A stretch of DNA of 64,000 nt from Arthrobacter echini (GCF_008107445.1 NZ_VSLD01000004.1:1-64000); one strand, 5' to 3'. Positions 39,485-48,000 are shown, numbered from the stretch's first letter. Notes: generated by a model not told the origin, from the letters alone. Numbers and translations are program-made.

Positions 39485-40015
39485 CTAGACCTCGGCGCCG
39501 TCGTCGCCGATATCGCGATGCTTGGGCAGCCGGCTGACCAGGTAGCCTGCACCGGCCAGGAACAGCGCCAGGATCCCGAAGGTGGCGGCGAGTGGTGCGT
39601 CCCGCCAGAACATGGCGAAGAGCAGGAGTGTGAGGGGCCCTCCCGCCGCCCCCACCCAGGCGAGGATCGTGAGGGGGTCGCCGGTCCCGAGGGGTGGTGG
39701 TTCCTCCGGGACGAACCCGTCGTCCTCGTCGTCGCCGTCGGGTTCGGGTTCGGGTTCGGGAAGATCATGGTCCCTGGGCCCGCGCCGCTGGAGAGGCTGA
39801 TTCCGGAAGATCCGGTCGGCACGCTCACGATCGGTGGGTGCAGCATTGTGCGGCTCCGAGGGCGGATCCTCCTGCGGCTCCGCCGCCGGAGTGACCTTGC
39901 GTCCTGGGGAATCCGTGCGGGTGGGGGTCGACTCGGTACCCTCGAGGCGCGCCACGAGGTCGCGCCAGATGTCGTCGTCGGTCGATTCGTTCGGTTCCTG
40001 ACCTCGAAGGCCCAT
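39485..40015 (-). CDS. hypothetical protein with two C-terminal membrane segments
   Basis: 176 residues. Residues 1 to about 115 are hydrophilic, Pro/Glu/Asp-rich and probably disordered (DDEDDGFVPEEPPPLG). Two hydrophobic helices follow at about 117-134 (TILAWVGAAGGPLTLLLFAM) and 143-162 (AATFGILALFLAGAGYLVSR), with a short cytoplasmic-type tail. The start MGLRGQEPNESTDDDIWRDL is typical of an uncharacterised actinobacterial family. It diverges from the acyltransferase gene. No function can be assigned. Confidence 0.75.
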   Translation of the reverse strand: MGLRGQEPNESTDDDIWRDLVARLEGTESTPTRTDSPGRKVTPAAEPQEDPPSEPHNAAPTDRERADRIFRNQPLQRRGPRDHDLPEPEPEPDGDDEDDGFVPEEPPPLGTGDPLTILAWVGAAGGPLTLLLFAMFWRDAPLAATFGILALFLAGAGYLVSRLPKHRDIGDDGAEV

Positions 40016-40204
40016 ACTCTGCTACCTGCTGTCGGGTGCTGCAGCCTGGGGTCGGAGGTCGTCCGCCCGGCATCCTCGACGTCGGAGGGTGCTGCTCCAA
40101 TCCTCGGTACAGCGCAGCGCTACGTCAACCGGGAACCTGCGCGTCGCGGGCGGCAGGGAGCGCTCCGGGCCACCGGGGCGTCGGGCGTGACAACGCCCTT
40201 AGAG

Positions 40205-40246
40205 TAGGCTTCCACAGGAAAAAGCGGGCGGCATGGCACATGCCGC
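40205..40246 (+). promoter_or_regulatory. plsC leader: -10 element and hairpin
   Basis: A -10-like TAGGCT (40205-40210) is followed by a perfect 8-bp inverted repeat, GCGGCATG (40228-40235) and CATGCCGC (40239-40246), with a 3-nt loop. The GGAGGC ribosome site at 40260-40265 and the GTG at 40273 come next. The hairpin is in the expected 5' leader, about 14 nt before the ribosome site. Confidence 0.5.
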
Positions 40247-40272
40247 AGCGATCATGCTTGGAGGCGGACTGC

Positions 40273-41166
40273 GTGTTCTATTGGGTGATGAAGCGGATCA
40301 TCGTCGGTCCGCTCCTCAATCTCCTCTTCCGGCCCTGGGTCAAGGGACTCGACAACATCCCGGCTTCCGGCCCGGCGGTGATCGTGAGCAATCACCTGTC
40401 CTTCTCCGACTCGATCTTCCTGCCCATCGTGGTGCCGCGGCCCGTCGCATTCCTCGCCAAATCGGAGTACTTCACGGGCAAGGGCGTCAAGGGCAGGCTC
40501 ACCGCGCTGTTCTTCCGTCTCTCGAACCAACTGCCCATGGACCGTTCCGGTGGGGCGGCGTCGTCGTCGTCGCTCAGTGCGGGGATGGACATCCTCAATG
40601 AGGGCGCGATCCTGGGGATCTACCCCGAGGGGACCCGCAGTCCGGACGGGCGGCTGTACCGCGGGAAGACGGGCGTGGCGAAGCTGGTCCTGGCTACCGG
40701 GGTGCCGGTCATCCCCGTGGCGATGATCGGCACCGACAAGGTCCAGCCGATCGGGCGCCGCATTCCCAACATCCGCCGGGTGGGCATCATCATCGGCGAA
40801 CCGCTCGACTTCGCGCGCTACGAGGGGCTCGAGGACGACCGGTTCGTGCAGCGGTCCGTCACGGACGAGATCATGTACGAACTGATGCGACTCTCCGGCC
40901 AGGAGTATGTCGACGCCTACGCGAGTACGGTCAAGGAGCGGCTCGCCGCGGAGAAGGCCGCCGGACGTAAGACACCCAAGCCGGGCGCCGACCAGCGCAG
41001 GGCGGCGGTCCGGATATCCAGTGAGCCCACCGGTCCCGCTCCGGGCTCCGTGACGGAGATCGGTGCCGGAACCGCGGAGACCGTCCGTCCGGATTCCGCC
41101 GATGGCCCCTCGGACAGCACCCCGAGCATCCGTCGCTGGCGCCGGAAGACCTCGTCCGACCAGTAG
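40273..41166 (+). CDS. 1-acylglycerol-3-phosphate acyltransferase (PlsC type)
   Basis: 297 residues. LPLAT domain at about 10-200 with the catalytic NHLSFSD (HX4D), the substrate motif YPEGTRSPDG and a KTGVAKLVLATGVPVIPVAM block. It acylates lysophosphatidic acid in phospholipid synthesis at the membrane. The last 70 residues are Pro/Thr/Ser-rich and disordered. GTG 40273 is chosen for its GGAGGC site at the right distance; the open frame upstream to 40036 has no support. It precedes aroG as in mycobacteria. Confidence 0.92.
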   Translation: MFYWVMKRIIVGPLLNLLFRPWVKGLDNIPASGPAVIVSNHLSFSDSIFLPIVVPRPVAFLAKSEYFTGKGVKGRLTALFFRLSNQLPMDRSGGAASSSSLSAGMDILNEGAILGIYPEGTRSPDGRLYRGKTGVAKLVLATGVPVIPVAMIGTDKVQPIGRRIPNIRRVGIIIGEPLDFARYEGLEDDRFVQRSVTDEIMYELMRLSGQEYVDAYASTVKERLAAEKAAGRKTPKPGADQRRAAVRISSEPTGPAPGSVTEIGAGTAETVRPDSADGPSDSTPSIRRWRRKTSSDQ

Positions 41167-41205
41167 GCGGATCCTGGGCCGGTCCTCGTGCGCACCGTCA
41201 CCCAG

Positions 41206-41211
41206 TAGAAT
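41206..41211 (+). promoter_or_regulatory. -10 element for a leaderless aroG transcript
   Basis: TAGAAT ends exactly 6 nt before the GTG at 41218, so the predicted transcript begins at the start codon. No Shine-Dalgarno sequence is present. Confidence 0.6.
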
Positions 41212-41217
41212 TCCGGT

Positions 41218-42600
41218 GTGACTGATTCACTCGCTCCCGACCTGCCGCGTTCCGCGGATCCTGCTCCTCCCGCCGTGGACGGTCTTGACGCCTGGCGCTC
41301 CATGACCGCTGCGCAGCAGCCCTCCTGGCAGGATGCCGGCGTGTACGCCGCATCCGTGAAGGAACTCTCGAGCCTGCCGCCCCTCGTCTTCGCGGGAGAG
41401 GTCGACGTGCTGCGGGAACGCCTGGCGGACGCCGCGCAGGGCAAGGCCTTCCTGCTCCAGGGCGGGGACTGCGCCGAGACCTTCGAGGGTGCCACGGCCG
41501 ACAGGATCAGTGCGCGTGTGCGCACCATCCTCCAGATGGCCGTCGTCCTGACCTACGGGGCCTCCCTGCCGGTCATCAAGATGGGCAGGATGGCCGGGCA
41601 GTTCGCGAAGCCGCGCTCCTCCAACGACGAGACGCGCGACGGCGTCACCCTGCGGGCCTACCGCGGCGACATGGTCAACGGGTACGACTTCACCCCGGAG
41701 AGCCGCGGGCACGATGCCTCGCGGATGGTGAAGGCCTACCACACCTCGGCGTCGACGCTGAACCTGATCCGAGCCTTCACGCAGGGTGGGTTCGCGGATC
41801 TGCGGCTCGTCCACCACTGGAACAAGGGCTTCATGGCCAACCCGGCCCACTCCCGCTACGAGTCCCTGGCACGTGAGATCGACCGCGCGGTCCGGTTCAT
41901 GGATGCGTGCGGCGCCGACTTCGAGGCGCTCAAGCGCGTGGAGTTCTTCGCGAGCCACGAAGCGCTCCTGCTGGACTACGAGCGGGCGCTGACGCGCATC
42001 GACTCGCGCACGTCGTTGCCCTACGACACGTCCGCACACTTCCTCTGGATCGGGGAGCGGACGCGCGAGATCGACGGGGCGCACGTCGATTTCCTGTCGC
42101 GGGTGCGCAATCCGATCGGCGTCAAGCTCGGTCCGTCCACGTCCGCGGACGACGCGCTGGCCCTCATCGACAAGCTCGATCCCAACCGTGAACCGGGCCG
42201 CCTCACCTTCATCACACGCATGGGTGCCGAGAACATCCGGGAGAAGCTGCCCCGACTGGTCGAGCGGGTCACGGCCTCCGGGGCGCAGGTCCTGTGGGTG
42301 ACGGACCCGATGCACGGCAACACGGTGACCTCGCCCAACGGGTACAAGACGCGTAACTTCGACGACGTCATCGACGAGGTGCGCGGCTTCTTCGAGGTGC
42401 ACGACTCGCTGGGGACCTTCCCGGGGGGACTGCACGTGGAGATGACGGGCGACGACGTCGCCGAATGCCTGGGTGGTGCCGATCCGATCGACCAGGACGC
42501 CTTCCTGGAACGTTACGAGTCGGTCTGCGATCCGCGGCTGAACCACATGCAGTCCCTCGAGATGGCGTTCCTCGTCGCAGGCGCCCTCTCGAAGGGTTGA
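41218..42600 (+). CDS. aroG: class II 3-deoxy-D-arabino-heptulosonate 7-phosphate synthase
   Basis: 460 residues. First step of the shikimate pathway, from PEP and erythrose 4-phosphate. The plant/mycobacterial class II type is shown by LQGGDCAETFEG, KMGRMAGQFAKPRSS, LVHHWNKGFMANPAHSRY, VKLGPSTSADD, WVTDPMHGNTV and GGLHVEMTGDDVAECLGG, which include the metal-binding Cys, His, Glu and Asp residues. It works upstream of TyrA, encoded at 20709-21836. Start is a GTG with a -10 element 6 nt away. It converges on the kinase gene. Confidence 0.96.
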   Translation: MTDSLAPDLPRSADPAPPAVDGLDAWRSMTAAQQPSWQDAGVYAASVKELSSLPPLVFAGEVDVLRERLADAAQGKAFLLQGGDCAETFEGATADRISARVRTILQMAVVLTYGASLPVIKMGRMAGQFAKPRSSNDETRDGVTLRAYRGDMVNGYDFTPESRGHDASRMVKAYHTSASTLNLIRAFTQGGFADLRLVHHWNKGFMANPAHSRYESLAREIDRAVRFMDACGADFEALKRVEFFASHEALLLDYERALTRIDSRTSLPYDTSAHFLWIGERTREIDGAHVDFLSRVRNPIGVKLGPSTSADDALALIDKLDPNREPGRLTFITRMGAENIREKLPRLVERVTASGAQVLWVTDPMHGNTVTSPNGYKTRNFDDVIDEVRGFFEVHDSLGTFPGGLHVEMTGDDVAECLGGADPIDQDAFLERYESVCDPRLNHMQSLEMAFLVAGALSKG

Positions 42601-42624
42601 GCCCGAGGGTGCGGCACCGCCGGA

Positions 42625-44556
42625 CTAGGTGACCGTGATGCGGATCGTCGCGCCCTCGGGCTGTTCGCCCGTGGGGCTCTGGCCCGCGACGAGTCCCAGT
42701 ACGGCGCTGCCGAAGGTGTAGTCCACCTCCACGGTGAAGCCTGCGGCCTCGAGGGCTTCGACCGCCCGGTCCTCCGGGAGTGAGAAGACACCGGGGACCT
42801 CGACGAGCCGCGGGTCCAGGGAGACCACGAGGTCGACCGCCTCGCCGCGACGGAGCTCCATGCCCCGGTCCGGTACCTGACCGATGATCCGGCCGGGCTC
42901 GACCTCCCTGCTGTACTCCTCGTCCACGGCGCCCACCATCAGGGAGGCGGACCCGAGCGCCGCAGCAGCCTCCAGCTCGGTGCTGCCCACCACATCAGGC
43001 ACAGGGAAGGGCTCCGGGCCCCGGGAGACGATCAGCTCCACGCGCTCGAACCGGCGCACCCTGGTGGTCGCCTCGGGGTCCGTCCCGATCACCAGCCCTG
43101 CGAGCACCTCGTCGTCGTAGACCTCTTCCGTGGAAAGGGCATCCAGTCCCTCCTGGTCCAGCACCGCGCGTGCTTCGGCGAGGGGCACGCGTGCCACATC
43201 CGGCAGGCTCACCACTCCGGCCGGGCCCGCGCCGAAGAACCAGCCCGCGCCCGCCACGACGACGGCCAGGAGGAGCAGCAGGATCACGAGCAGGCGCCTG
43301 GAGCGTCGGGCGGTGGAGCCGAACAGTGACTTCTCCGGTCGCTGCGCAGCCCTCGCCCGGGCCCGACGGGACGCCCGACTCGCCCCGCTCCGGGCTGCTC
43401 CGCTGCGGCCTGCCCCGGGGCGCGGGGCCCGGATGACCGCCGTGGAGTCCTCCGGGACGGTCCGGGACGTGGAGGGTGCGGAGTGCACGTCGGTCGGGGG
43501 AACGGCAGCCACCGGTGGTCGCCCCGGCATCGGCGCCAGGACCCGCGTGGCGTGGCTGGTGCCGATGACGCGGGTGTGGTTGTCCTCGTTCTCGCTGACG
43601 GGTTCCGCGCCCTGCGCGCCCGGTCGCCCGATGACCACCGCTGTGAGCTGGTCCTGGTGCGCGGGTGCCGGCGGGGCGACGGGAGAGTGGTCGAGTTCCG
43701 CGTCCGTGAGGACGGCGCGGATGTGGCGGAGTTCGCCGAGGAGCGCTGCCCCGTCCACGGGACGCCTGTCGGGATCCCTGGACGTGCACCACTGCACGAG
43801 CTCGTCGATATCGGGCGCCAGCCCCGGCAGCAGCGTCGAGGGTGCCGGGACGTCTACCCGGGCGTGCTGGAGCGCCACCTGGAAGGGTGAATCGCCGGTG
43901 AAGGGCTGGTGTCCGGTCAGCAGCTCGAAGGCCAGCACGCCGATCGAGTAGATATCACTCTGCGCCTGCACCGGCCCGCCGAGCACCAGTTCGGGGGCCA
44001 TGTATGCGGCTGTTCCGGCGAGGGTCGCGGTTCCGGTGCTGGCCGACAGCGCACGCGCAAGACCGAAGTCCGCGAGCTTGACCTGCCCGGTCTCGGAGAG
44101 CAGCACGTTCTCCGGCTTGAGGTCCCGATGGATCAGTCCGGCCTCGTGGGCCGCCGCGAGACCCTCGACCACGGGATCGAGGAGGGCCAGGGTCCGTCGA
44201 GGGGTCAGCCTGCCGTGGTCGCGCAGTTCCTCGCGCAGGGTTCGGCCACGGACGAATTCCATCACCAGGTAGGCGACGGGCTGTCCCTCGATCTCGTCGA
44301 CGCCCTGATCGAGCACGCCGACCACGTGGGGGTGGGAGAGCCGAGCGGCGGACCTGGCCTCCCCCTCGAACCGGGAGACGGAACCCGGCTCGACGGCGAG
44401 CTGCGGTAACAGGACCTTCAGTGCGACCCGTCGGTCCAGTCTGCGGTCCGTGGCCAGGTAGACCGTGGACATGCCTCCACGGGCCACCCTGGAGTGGACG
44501 GCGTAGCGGCCGTCGATCACGGCGCCCTCGAGCGGGTCCCTGCGTTGCTGCTGCAC
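42625..44556 (-). CDS. membrane Ser/Thr protein kinase with three PASTA domains
   Basis: 643 residues. Kinase domain at about 15-280: glycine loop RVARGGMSTVYLA, catalytic Lys in VALKVLLPQ, HRDLKPENVLL, DFGLA and AYMAPELVLGG. A Pro/Ala-rich linker, a basic stop (RRSRR) and one transmembrane helix (LLVILLLLLAVVVAGAGWFF, about 435-455) lead to three extracytoplasmic PASTA domains (VSLPDVARVPLAEAR; PVPDVVGSTELEAAAALG; VEVPGVFSLPEDRAVEALEA). PASTA kinases sense muropeptides or lipid II and phosphorylate division, cell-wall and FHA proteins. The position beside aroG and the Rv2175c-type gene matches mycobacterial PknL, though PknL as I recall lacks PASTA domains. The GTG start appears leaderless. 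Confidence 0.92.
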   Translation of the reverse strand: MQQQRRDPLEGAVIDGRYAVHSRVARGGMSTVYLATDRRLDRRVALKVLLPQLAVEPGSVSRFEGEARSAARLSHPHVVGVLDQGVDEIEGQPVAYLVMEFVRGRTLREELRDHGRLTPRRTLALLDPVVEGLAAAHEAGLIHRDLKPENVLLSETGQVKLADFGLARALSASTGTATLAGTAAYMAPELVLGGPVQAQSDIYSIGVLAFELLTGHQPFTGDSPFQVALQHARVDVPAPSTLLPGLAPDIDELVQWCTSRDPDRRPVDGAALLGELRHIRAVLTDAELDHSPVAPPAPAHQDQLTAVVIGRPGAQGAEPVSENEDNHTRVIGTSHATRVLAPMPGRPPVAAVPPTDVHSAPSTSRTVPEDSTAVIRAPRPGAGRSGAARSGASRASRRARARAAQRPEKSLFGSTARRSRRLLVILLLLLAVVVAGAGWFFGAGPAGVVSLPDVARVPLAEARAVLDQEGLDALSTEEVYDDEVLAGLVIGTDPEATTRVRRFERVELIVSRGPEPFPVPDVVGSTELEAAAALGSASLMVGAVDEEYSREVEPGRIIGQVPDRGMELRRGEAVDLVVSLDPRLVEVPGVFSLPEDRAVEALEAAGFTVEVDYTFGSAVLGLVAGQSPTGEQPEGATIRITVT

Positions 44557-44562
44557 CCTACG

Positions 44563-44568
44563 ATCGTA
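44563..44568 (-). promoter_or_regulatory. -10 element for a leaderless kinase transcript
   Basis: On the minus strand TACGAT is followed by CGTAGG and then the GTG start, giving the same 6-nt spacing as at mtr, aroG and dinB. No Shine-Dalgarno sequence is seen. Confidence 0.5.
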
Positions 44569-44584
44569 AGCGGGTGAGCCGGGA

Positions 44585-44615
44585 GGGGGTGGGACCACCA
44601 CGCGATCCCACCCCC
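44585..44615 (-). terminator. terminator hairpin after the LysM gene
   Basis: GGGGGTGGGA (44585-44594) and TCCCACCCCC (44606-44615) are perfect 10-bp complements with an 11-nt loop. The hairpin starts about 29 nt beyond the LysM gene stop and directly precedes the kinase -10 element, so the two minus-strand genes are probably transcribed separately. Confidence 0.7.
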
Positions 44616-44643
44616 GACCGGGCCCTGCGCGGACTGGAACGGG

Positions 44644-46197
44644 TTACCGGAAGTTCTTCTGGTGTCCCTTGATGGCTGCGACGTACTGCTTGGTGTCGTT
44701 GAACATCCCGTTCGTCGTCACCGAGTACTGGCCCTGGTAGTAGGACGCTATCGCGATGTCGAGCGACGGGCTCGTGCGGATCAGCGACCGGATGATGGCC
44801 ACGCCCGCGGTCGCGTTGTCCTGCGGATCGAGCAGGTTCAGCTTGCGGCCCACGAGCTCGCTCGCCCACACCCCGGAGGACGGGATGACCTGCATCGTGC
44901 CGATGGCGTTGGCGGGGGAAACGGCGCGCTGGTTGAAGCTCGACTCCTGGAAGGCGAAGGCGAGTGCCAGGCTCGGGTCCACGCCCATGGAACGTGCCGT
45001 GTCGGCGACGATCTGCTGCATCTGGGCGGGGGAGGGGGCTGGCAGGGAATTCAGCAGGGCCTTGTTGGCGTTGGCGTCGGCAACGACGCGGTCCGGGTAG
45101 GTGTAGCCGAGGAAGCTGGAGGGAACGAGACCGGTGGGTGCGGGGGCCGGCGCCGGTGCGGGGGTGCTGCCCCGACCGGGGATGACGAGCTTCTGGCCCG
45201 GGTAGATCACCGTGGTCATCGACAGCTTGTTCGCCGTGAGCAGGCTCGACAGACTGACACTGTTGCGGGACGCGATCGCCCCGAGGGTGTCTCCGCCCTT
45301 GACCGTGTAGCTTCCCGACGCCGGTGCCGGTGCCGGCTGGACCGTCTTCGGGGGCGTGGGCGTGCCGGCCGGGGAGCCCGTCAGCTTCAGCGCCTGGCCC
45401 GGGTGGATGATCGACGTCATCGAGAGCCCGTTGGCCTGCAGCAGGCCGGCGAGAGCCACGTTGTTGCGGGCAGCGATGGCGCCCAGGGTGTCGCCCGCCT
45501 TCACGGTGTAGGACCCGCCGGTGGGTGCGGGTTTCGGAGCTGGCGCCGGTGCTACCGGCGCCACTGCCGTGGTGCCGACGGTGATCTTCTGCCCCGGGTG
45601 GATGATGGCATTCTGCGTGAGCTTGTTGCTTGCCAGGATGCTCTGGAGGCTCACCCCGTGGCGGGAAGCGATGGCGCCGAGTGTGTCGCCGGACTTCACC
45701 ACGTAGGTGGCGGCTCCGCGGGGAACGGCGACGGGCGCGGTCGGTCCGGTCTTCGGCGCAGCGACGGCACTGCCGGCCACGACGATCTGCTGGCCCGGGT
45801 AGATGATCGTCCGGGTGTTCATCCTGTTCAGCTGCAGGACCGCATCCGTGGAGAGCCCGTGCCTCTTGGCGATGGCGCTGATGGTGTCGCCGGCCTTCAC
45901 GATGTACTTGGCGGGAGCCCGCGTGATCGTGATCCGCTGCGTGGGCACCTGGCTGGCCACCATGGCCGCCGGCACGACGCCCGGGGTGTGGAGCTGGGGC
46001 GCGGGCATCGTGAGCACCCGGGTGGCCGGGGCGTGCTGGGCGGGAGCTGCTGCCGCGGCAGGGGCGAGGGCCACGGAGGAAAGGACCACCGCGGGCACGG
46101 CGGCGGCGGTCATGGCCACGTCGATCAGTCGCGGGCCCGAGCCCGCGGCCTTCCTGCGGGCATCGGGCAGCGGATCGTTCGGTCGCTGAGCAGTCAT
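44644..46197 (-). CDS. secreted lytic transglycosylase with four LysM domains
   Basis: 517 residues. A long N-terminal signal (about 1-50: RLIDVAMTAAAVPAVVLSSV, ALAPAAAAA) is followed by four LysM domains near 93, 158, 225 and 295 (YIVKAGDTISAIAKRHG; YVVKSGDTLGAIASRHG; YTVKAGDTLGAIAARNN; YTVKGGDTLGAIASRNS), separated by Pro/Ala linkers. The C-terminal SLT-type domain has the catalytic Glu in AFAFQESSFN and the AIGTMQVIPSSG motif. It should bind peptidoglycan through LysM and cleave the glycan backbone outside the cell. Its own terminator and a leader hairpin suggest separate regulation from the kinase gene that follows. Confidence 0.92.
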   Translation of the reverse strand: MTAQRPNDPLPDARRKAAGSGPRLIDVAMTAAAVPAVVLSSVALAPAAAAAPAQHAPATRVLTMPAPQLHTPGVVPAAMVASQVPTQRITITRAPAKYIVKAGDTISAIAKRHGLSTDAVLQLNRMNTRTIIYPGQQIVVAGSAVAAPKTGPTAPVAVPRGAATYVVKSGDTLGAIASRHGVSLQSILASNKLTQNAIIHPGQKITVGTTAVAPVAPAPAPKPAPTGGSYTVKAGDTLGAIAARNNVALAGLLQANGLSMTSIIHPGQALKLTGSPAGTPTPPKTVQPAPAPASGSYTVKGGDTLGAIASRNSVSLSSLLTANKLSMTTVIYPGQKLVIPGRGSTPAPAPAPAPTGLVPSSFLGYTYPDRVVADANANKALLNSLPAPSPAQMQQIVADTARSMGVDPSLALAFAFQESSFNQRAVSPANAIGTMQVIPSSGVWASELVGRKLNLLDPQDNATAGVAIIRSLIRTSPSLDIAIASYYQGQYSVTTNGMFNDTKQYVAAIKGHQKNFR

Positions 46198-46239
46198 ATG
46201 TCGGTTCCTCGTCTGTTGGCGGCTGAGCCCGCACGGACA

Positions 46240-46268
46240 CGCGAACCCGGGTTGGTCCCGGATTCGCG
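46240..46268 (-). promoter_or_regulatory. long hairpin in the leader of the LysM gene
   Basis: CGCGAACCCGGG (46240-46251) and CCCGGATTCGCG (46257-46268) form a 12-bp stem with one U-G wobble on the minus-strand RNA and a 5-nt loop. It lies about 43 nt before the ATG; a GAGGAA ribosome site (complement of 46205-46210) follows it. It may be part of a leader regulator; no full known riboswitch is recognisable. Confidence 0.5.
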
Positions 46269-46430
46269 CAGGTTCTGCTGTGACTATCGAGTCGTATGTT
46301 CAGGTTGTTACGTTTGTGACTCCTGAGAATTTACACGAGCCGACGACCCGCACCGGAGGAGGCGCGCCGCGACGATCGGGCGTCGGCCGGCGGGTGGAGT
46401 TGGATGCCGGAGCATGGCACGCTTGGAGGC

Positions 46431-46784
46431 GTGACTGACATCGAACAGCTCGTTCCGGCCTGGCTCAACCTCCCCGAGGTGGCCGAGGCGCTCGACCTTC
46501 CCATCACGCGCGTGCACTCGCTCATCAGCGACCGGTCCCTCGTCAGCATCAGGATCGGGGAGCGCAGGATCCGCAGCGTCCCGGCCGAGTTCCTCCTCGA
46601 GGGCAGCGTGCTCGACAGCCTCCGGGGAACGGTGGTGGTGCTCGCGGACTCGGGCTTTCAGGACGAGGACATCATCCGCTGGCTCTACACGGAGGACGAG
46701 TCGCTGCCGGGTCGCCCGATCGACGCCCTGCGCAACGGACGGAAGACGGAGATCCGTCGGCGCGCCCAGGCTGCCGCCTGGTAG
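46431..46784 (+). CDS. Rv2175c-family DNA-binding protein
   Basis: 117 residues. An N-terminal helix-turn-helix of excisionase/MerR style (WLNLPEVAEALDLPITRVHS, LISDRSLVSIRIGERRIRSV) is followed by a helical C-terminal part (DEDIIRWLYTEDESLPGRPI). The mycobacterial homologue Rv2175c is a substrate of the neighbouring kinase PknL; here the PASTA kinase gene is 2 kb away. The GTG at 46431 has GGAGG unusually close (1-nt gap); an ATG at 46404 is an alternative start. Converges on the prenyltransferase gene. Confidence 0.85.
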   Translation: MTDIEQLVPAWLNLPEVAEALDLPITRVHSLISDRSLVSIRIGERRIRSVPAEFLLEGSVLDSLRGTVVVLADSGFQDEDIIRWLYTEDESLPGRPIDALRNGRKTEIRRRAQAAAW

Positions 46785-46801
46785 CAGGCTGCACGGACGG
46801 C

Positions 46802-47926
46802 TCAGGCGGTACGGATGACCGCCGCTTCCGCCAGCCGGTGCAGGGCCTCGCGACTGACGCCATCGGCGGGTAGCCGCGTCAGCGCCTCGAAGGCCTCGGC
46901 GGACTTCCCCTCGATCAGTTCCTCCGTACGGGCCAGTGCCCCGCTCTCCACGATCAGCGAGCGCAGCAGGGCAACCGCCTCCGCGTCCAGACCCGTATCG
47001 CCGAGCATGGCGTTGATCCTCGCGGAGGAGGCTGCCGTGCCGGAGCCGAGAGTCCGCGCGATGAGGAATGTCCGCTTGCCCTCGCGAAGATCGTCACCGG
47101 CCGGCTTCCCCGTCACCTCCGGATCCCCGAAGACACCCAGGACATCGTCGCGGAGCTGGAAGGCCTCACCGAGCGGAAGGGCGAAGGCGGAGTAGGCGGC
47201 GAGGAGGTCTGCGTCGGCTCCGGCGAGAGCGCCCCCGAGCATCAGCGGCCGCTCCATCGAGTACTTGGCGGACTTGAAGCGCAGGATGTTCAGTGCGCGC
47301 TCCTCCGCGACCGCCGGTGACTGGTCCGGGCCCACTGCCTCCTCCAGGAGATCGAGGTACTGACCGGCCATCACCTCGGTGCGCATGCGATTGAAGATGC
47401 CCCGTGCGGTGGTGCCCGCCGTGTCCGCGCACGACGCCGTGAAGAGTTCCTCGCTGAAGGCGAGGCAGAGATCGCCCGCCAGGATTGCCGCCGAGACCCC
47501 GAAACGTTCAGCGTCCAGGTGCCAGCCGGCATCTGTGTGCCGGGCGGAGAACTCCCGGTGGACACTGGGTCTGCCGCGCCGGGTATCGGAGCGGTCGATC
47601 ACGTCGTCGTGGATCAGCGCGGCGGCCTGGAAGAATTCCAGGGCCGTACCCGCGGTGACCGGAGCGGACGCATCCTGTACCCCTCCCGCGGCCCGCCAGC
47701 CCCAGTAGCAGAGCAGTGCGCGCATCCGCTTGCCACCACTCGTGAGGGTCGCGATGCTCTCGATCAGGGGCAGAGACTCGGACGAGATGGCACCGAGCAC
47801 GCTCCGCTGGTCGGCGAGGAACTGCTCGATGGTGTCCGTGAGGCGGGATCTGAACCGGTCCTGGTCAGCAGCGATCTCGTCGGAGCCGGAGCCGCCCCGG
47901 GAAGGAGTGGCGTGGGGGGACAGCAT
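46802..47926 (-). CDS. polyprenyl (geranylgeranyl-type) diphosphate synthase
   Basis: 374 residues. A trans-isoprenyl diphosphate synthase, all-helical. The first Asp-rich motif is IHDDVIDRSDTRRGRPS and the second is FQLRDDVLGVFGDPEVTGKP; the SGGKRMRALLCYWGWRAAGG segment binds IPP. Products of C15 to C30 or longer feed quinones, carotenoids or undecaprenyl carriers; chain length cannot be fixed by eye, though the bulky residues before the first motif (FFQAAALIHDD) suggest a C20 or longer product. Divergent from dinB across a short palindrome. Confidence 0.93.
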   Translation of the reverse strand: MLSPHATPSRGGSGSDEIAADQDRFRSRLTDTIEQFLADQRSVLGAISSESLPLIESIATLTSGGKRMRALLCYWGWRAAGGVQDASAPVTAGTALEFFQAAALIHDDVIDRSDTRRGRPSVHREFSARHTDAGWHLDAERFGVSAAILAGDLCLAFSEELFTASCADTAGTTARGIFNRMRTEVMAGQYLDLLEEAVGPDQSPAVAEERALNILRFKSAKYSMERPLMLGGALAGADADLLAAYSAFALPLGEAFQLRDDVLGVFGDPEVTGKPAGDDLREGKRTFLIARTLGSGTAASSARINAMLGDTGLDAEAVALLRSLIVESGALARTEELIEGKSAEAFEALTRLPADGVSREALHRLAEAAVIRTA

Positions 47927-47976
47927 GGATCTCCCGGGCAGTTCGAGGGGCAGGGTCCGTCCACTCTAGCCGGGAG

Positions 47977-48000
47977 CCGACACCCGGTGCCCGGTGTCGG
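47977..48000. promoter_or_regulatory. inverted repeat between prenyltransferase gene and dinB
   Basis: CCGACACC (47977-47984) and GGTGTCGG (47993-48000) are perfect 8-bp complements around an 8-nt centre. The repeat ends 10 bp before the dinB -10 hexamer, overlapping the expected -35 zone. It does not resemble an actinobacterial SOS box (TCGAAC-N4-GTTCGA). Confidence 0.5.

Noticed and set aside
46198..46430. c-di-AMP (ydaO-type) riboswitch before the LysM gene
   Set aside because: Only one clear hairpin is visible and I cannot lay out the multi-helix pseudoknot; recorded as an unexplained leader hairpin instead.
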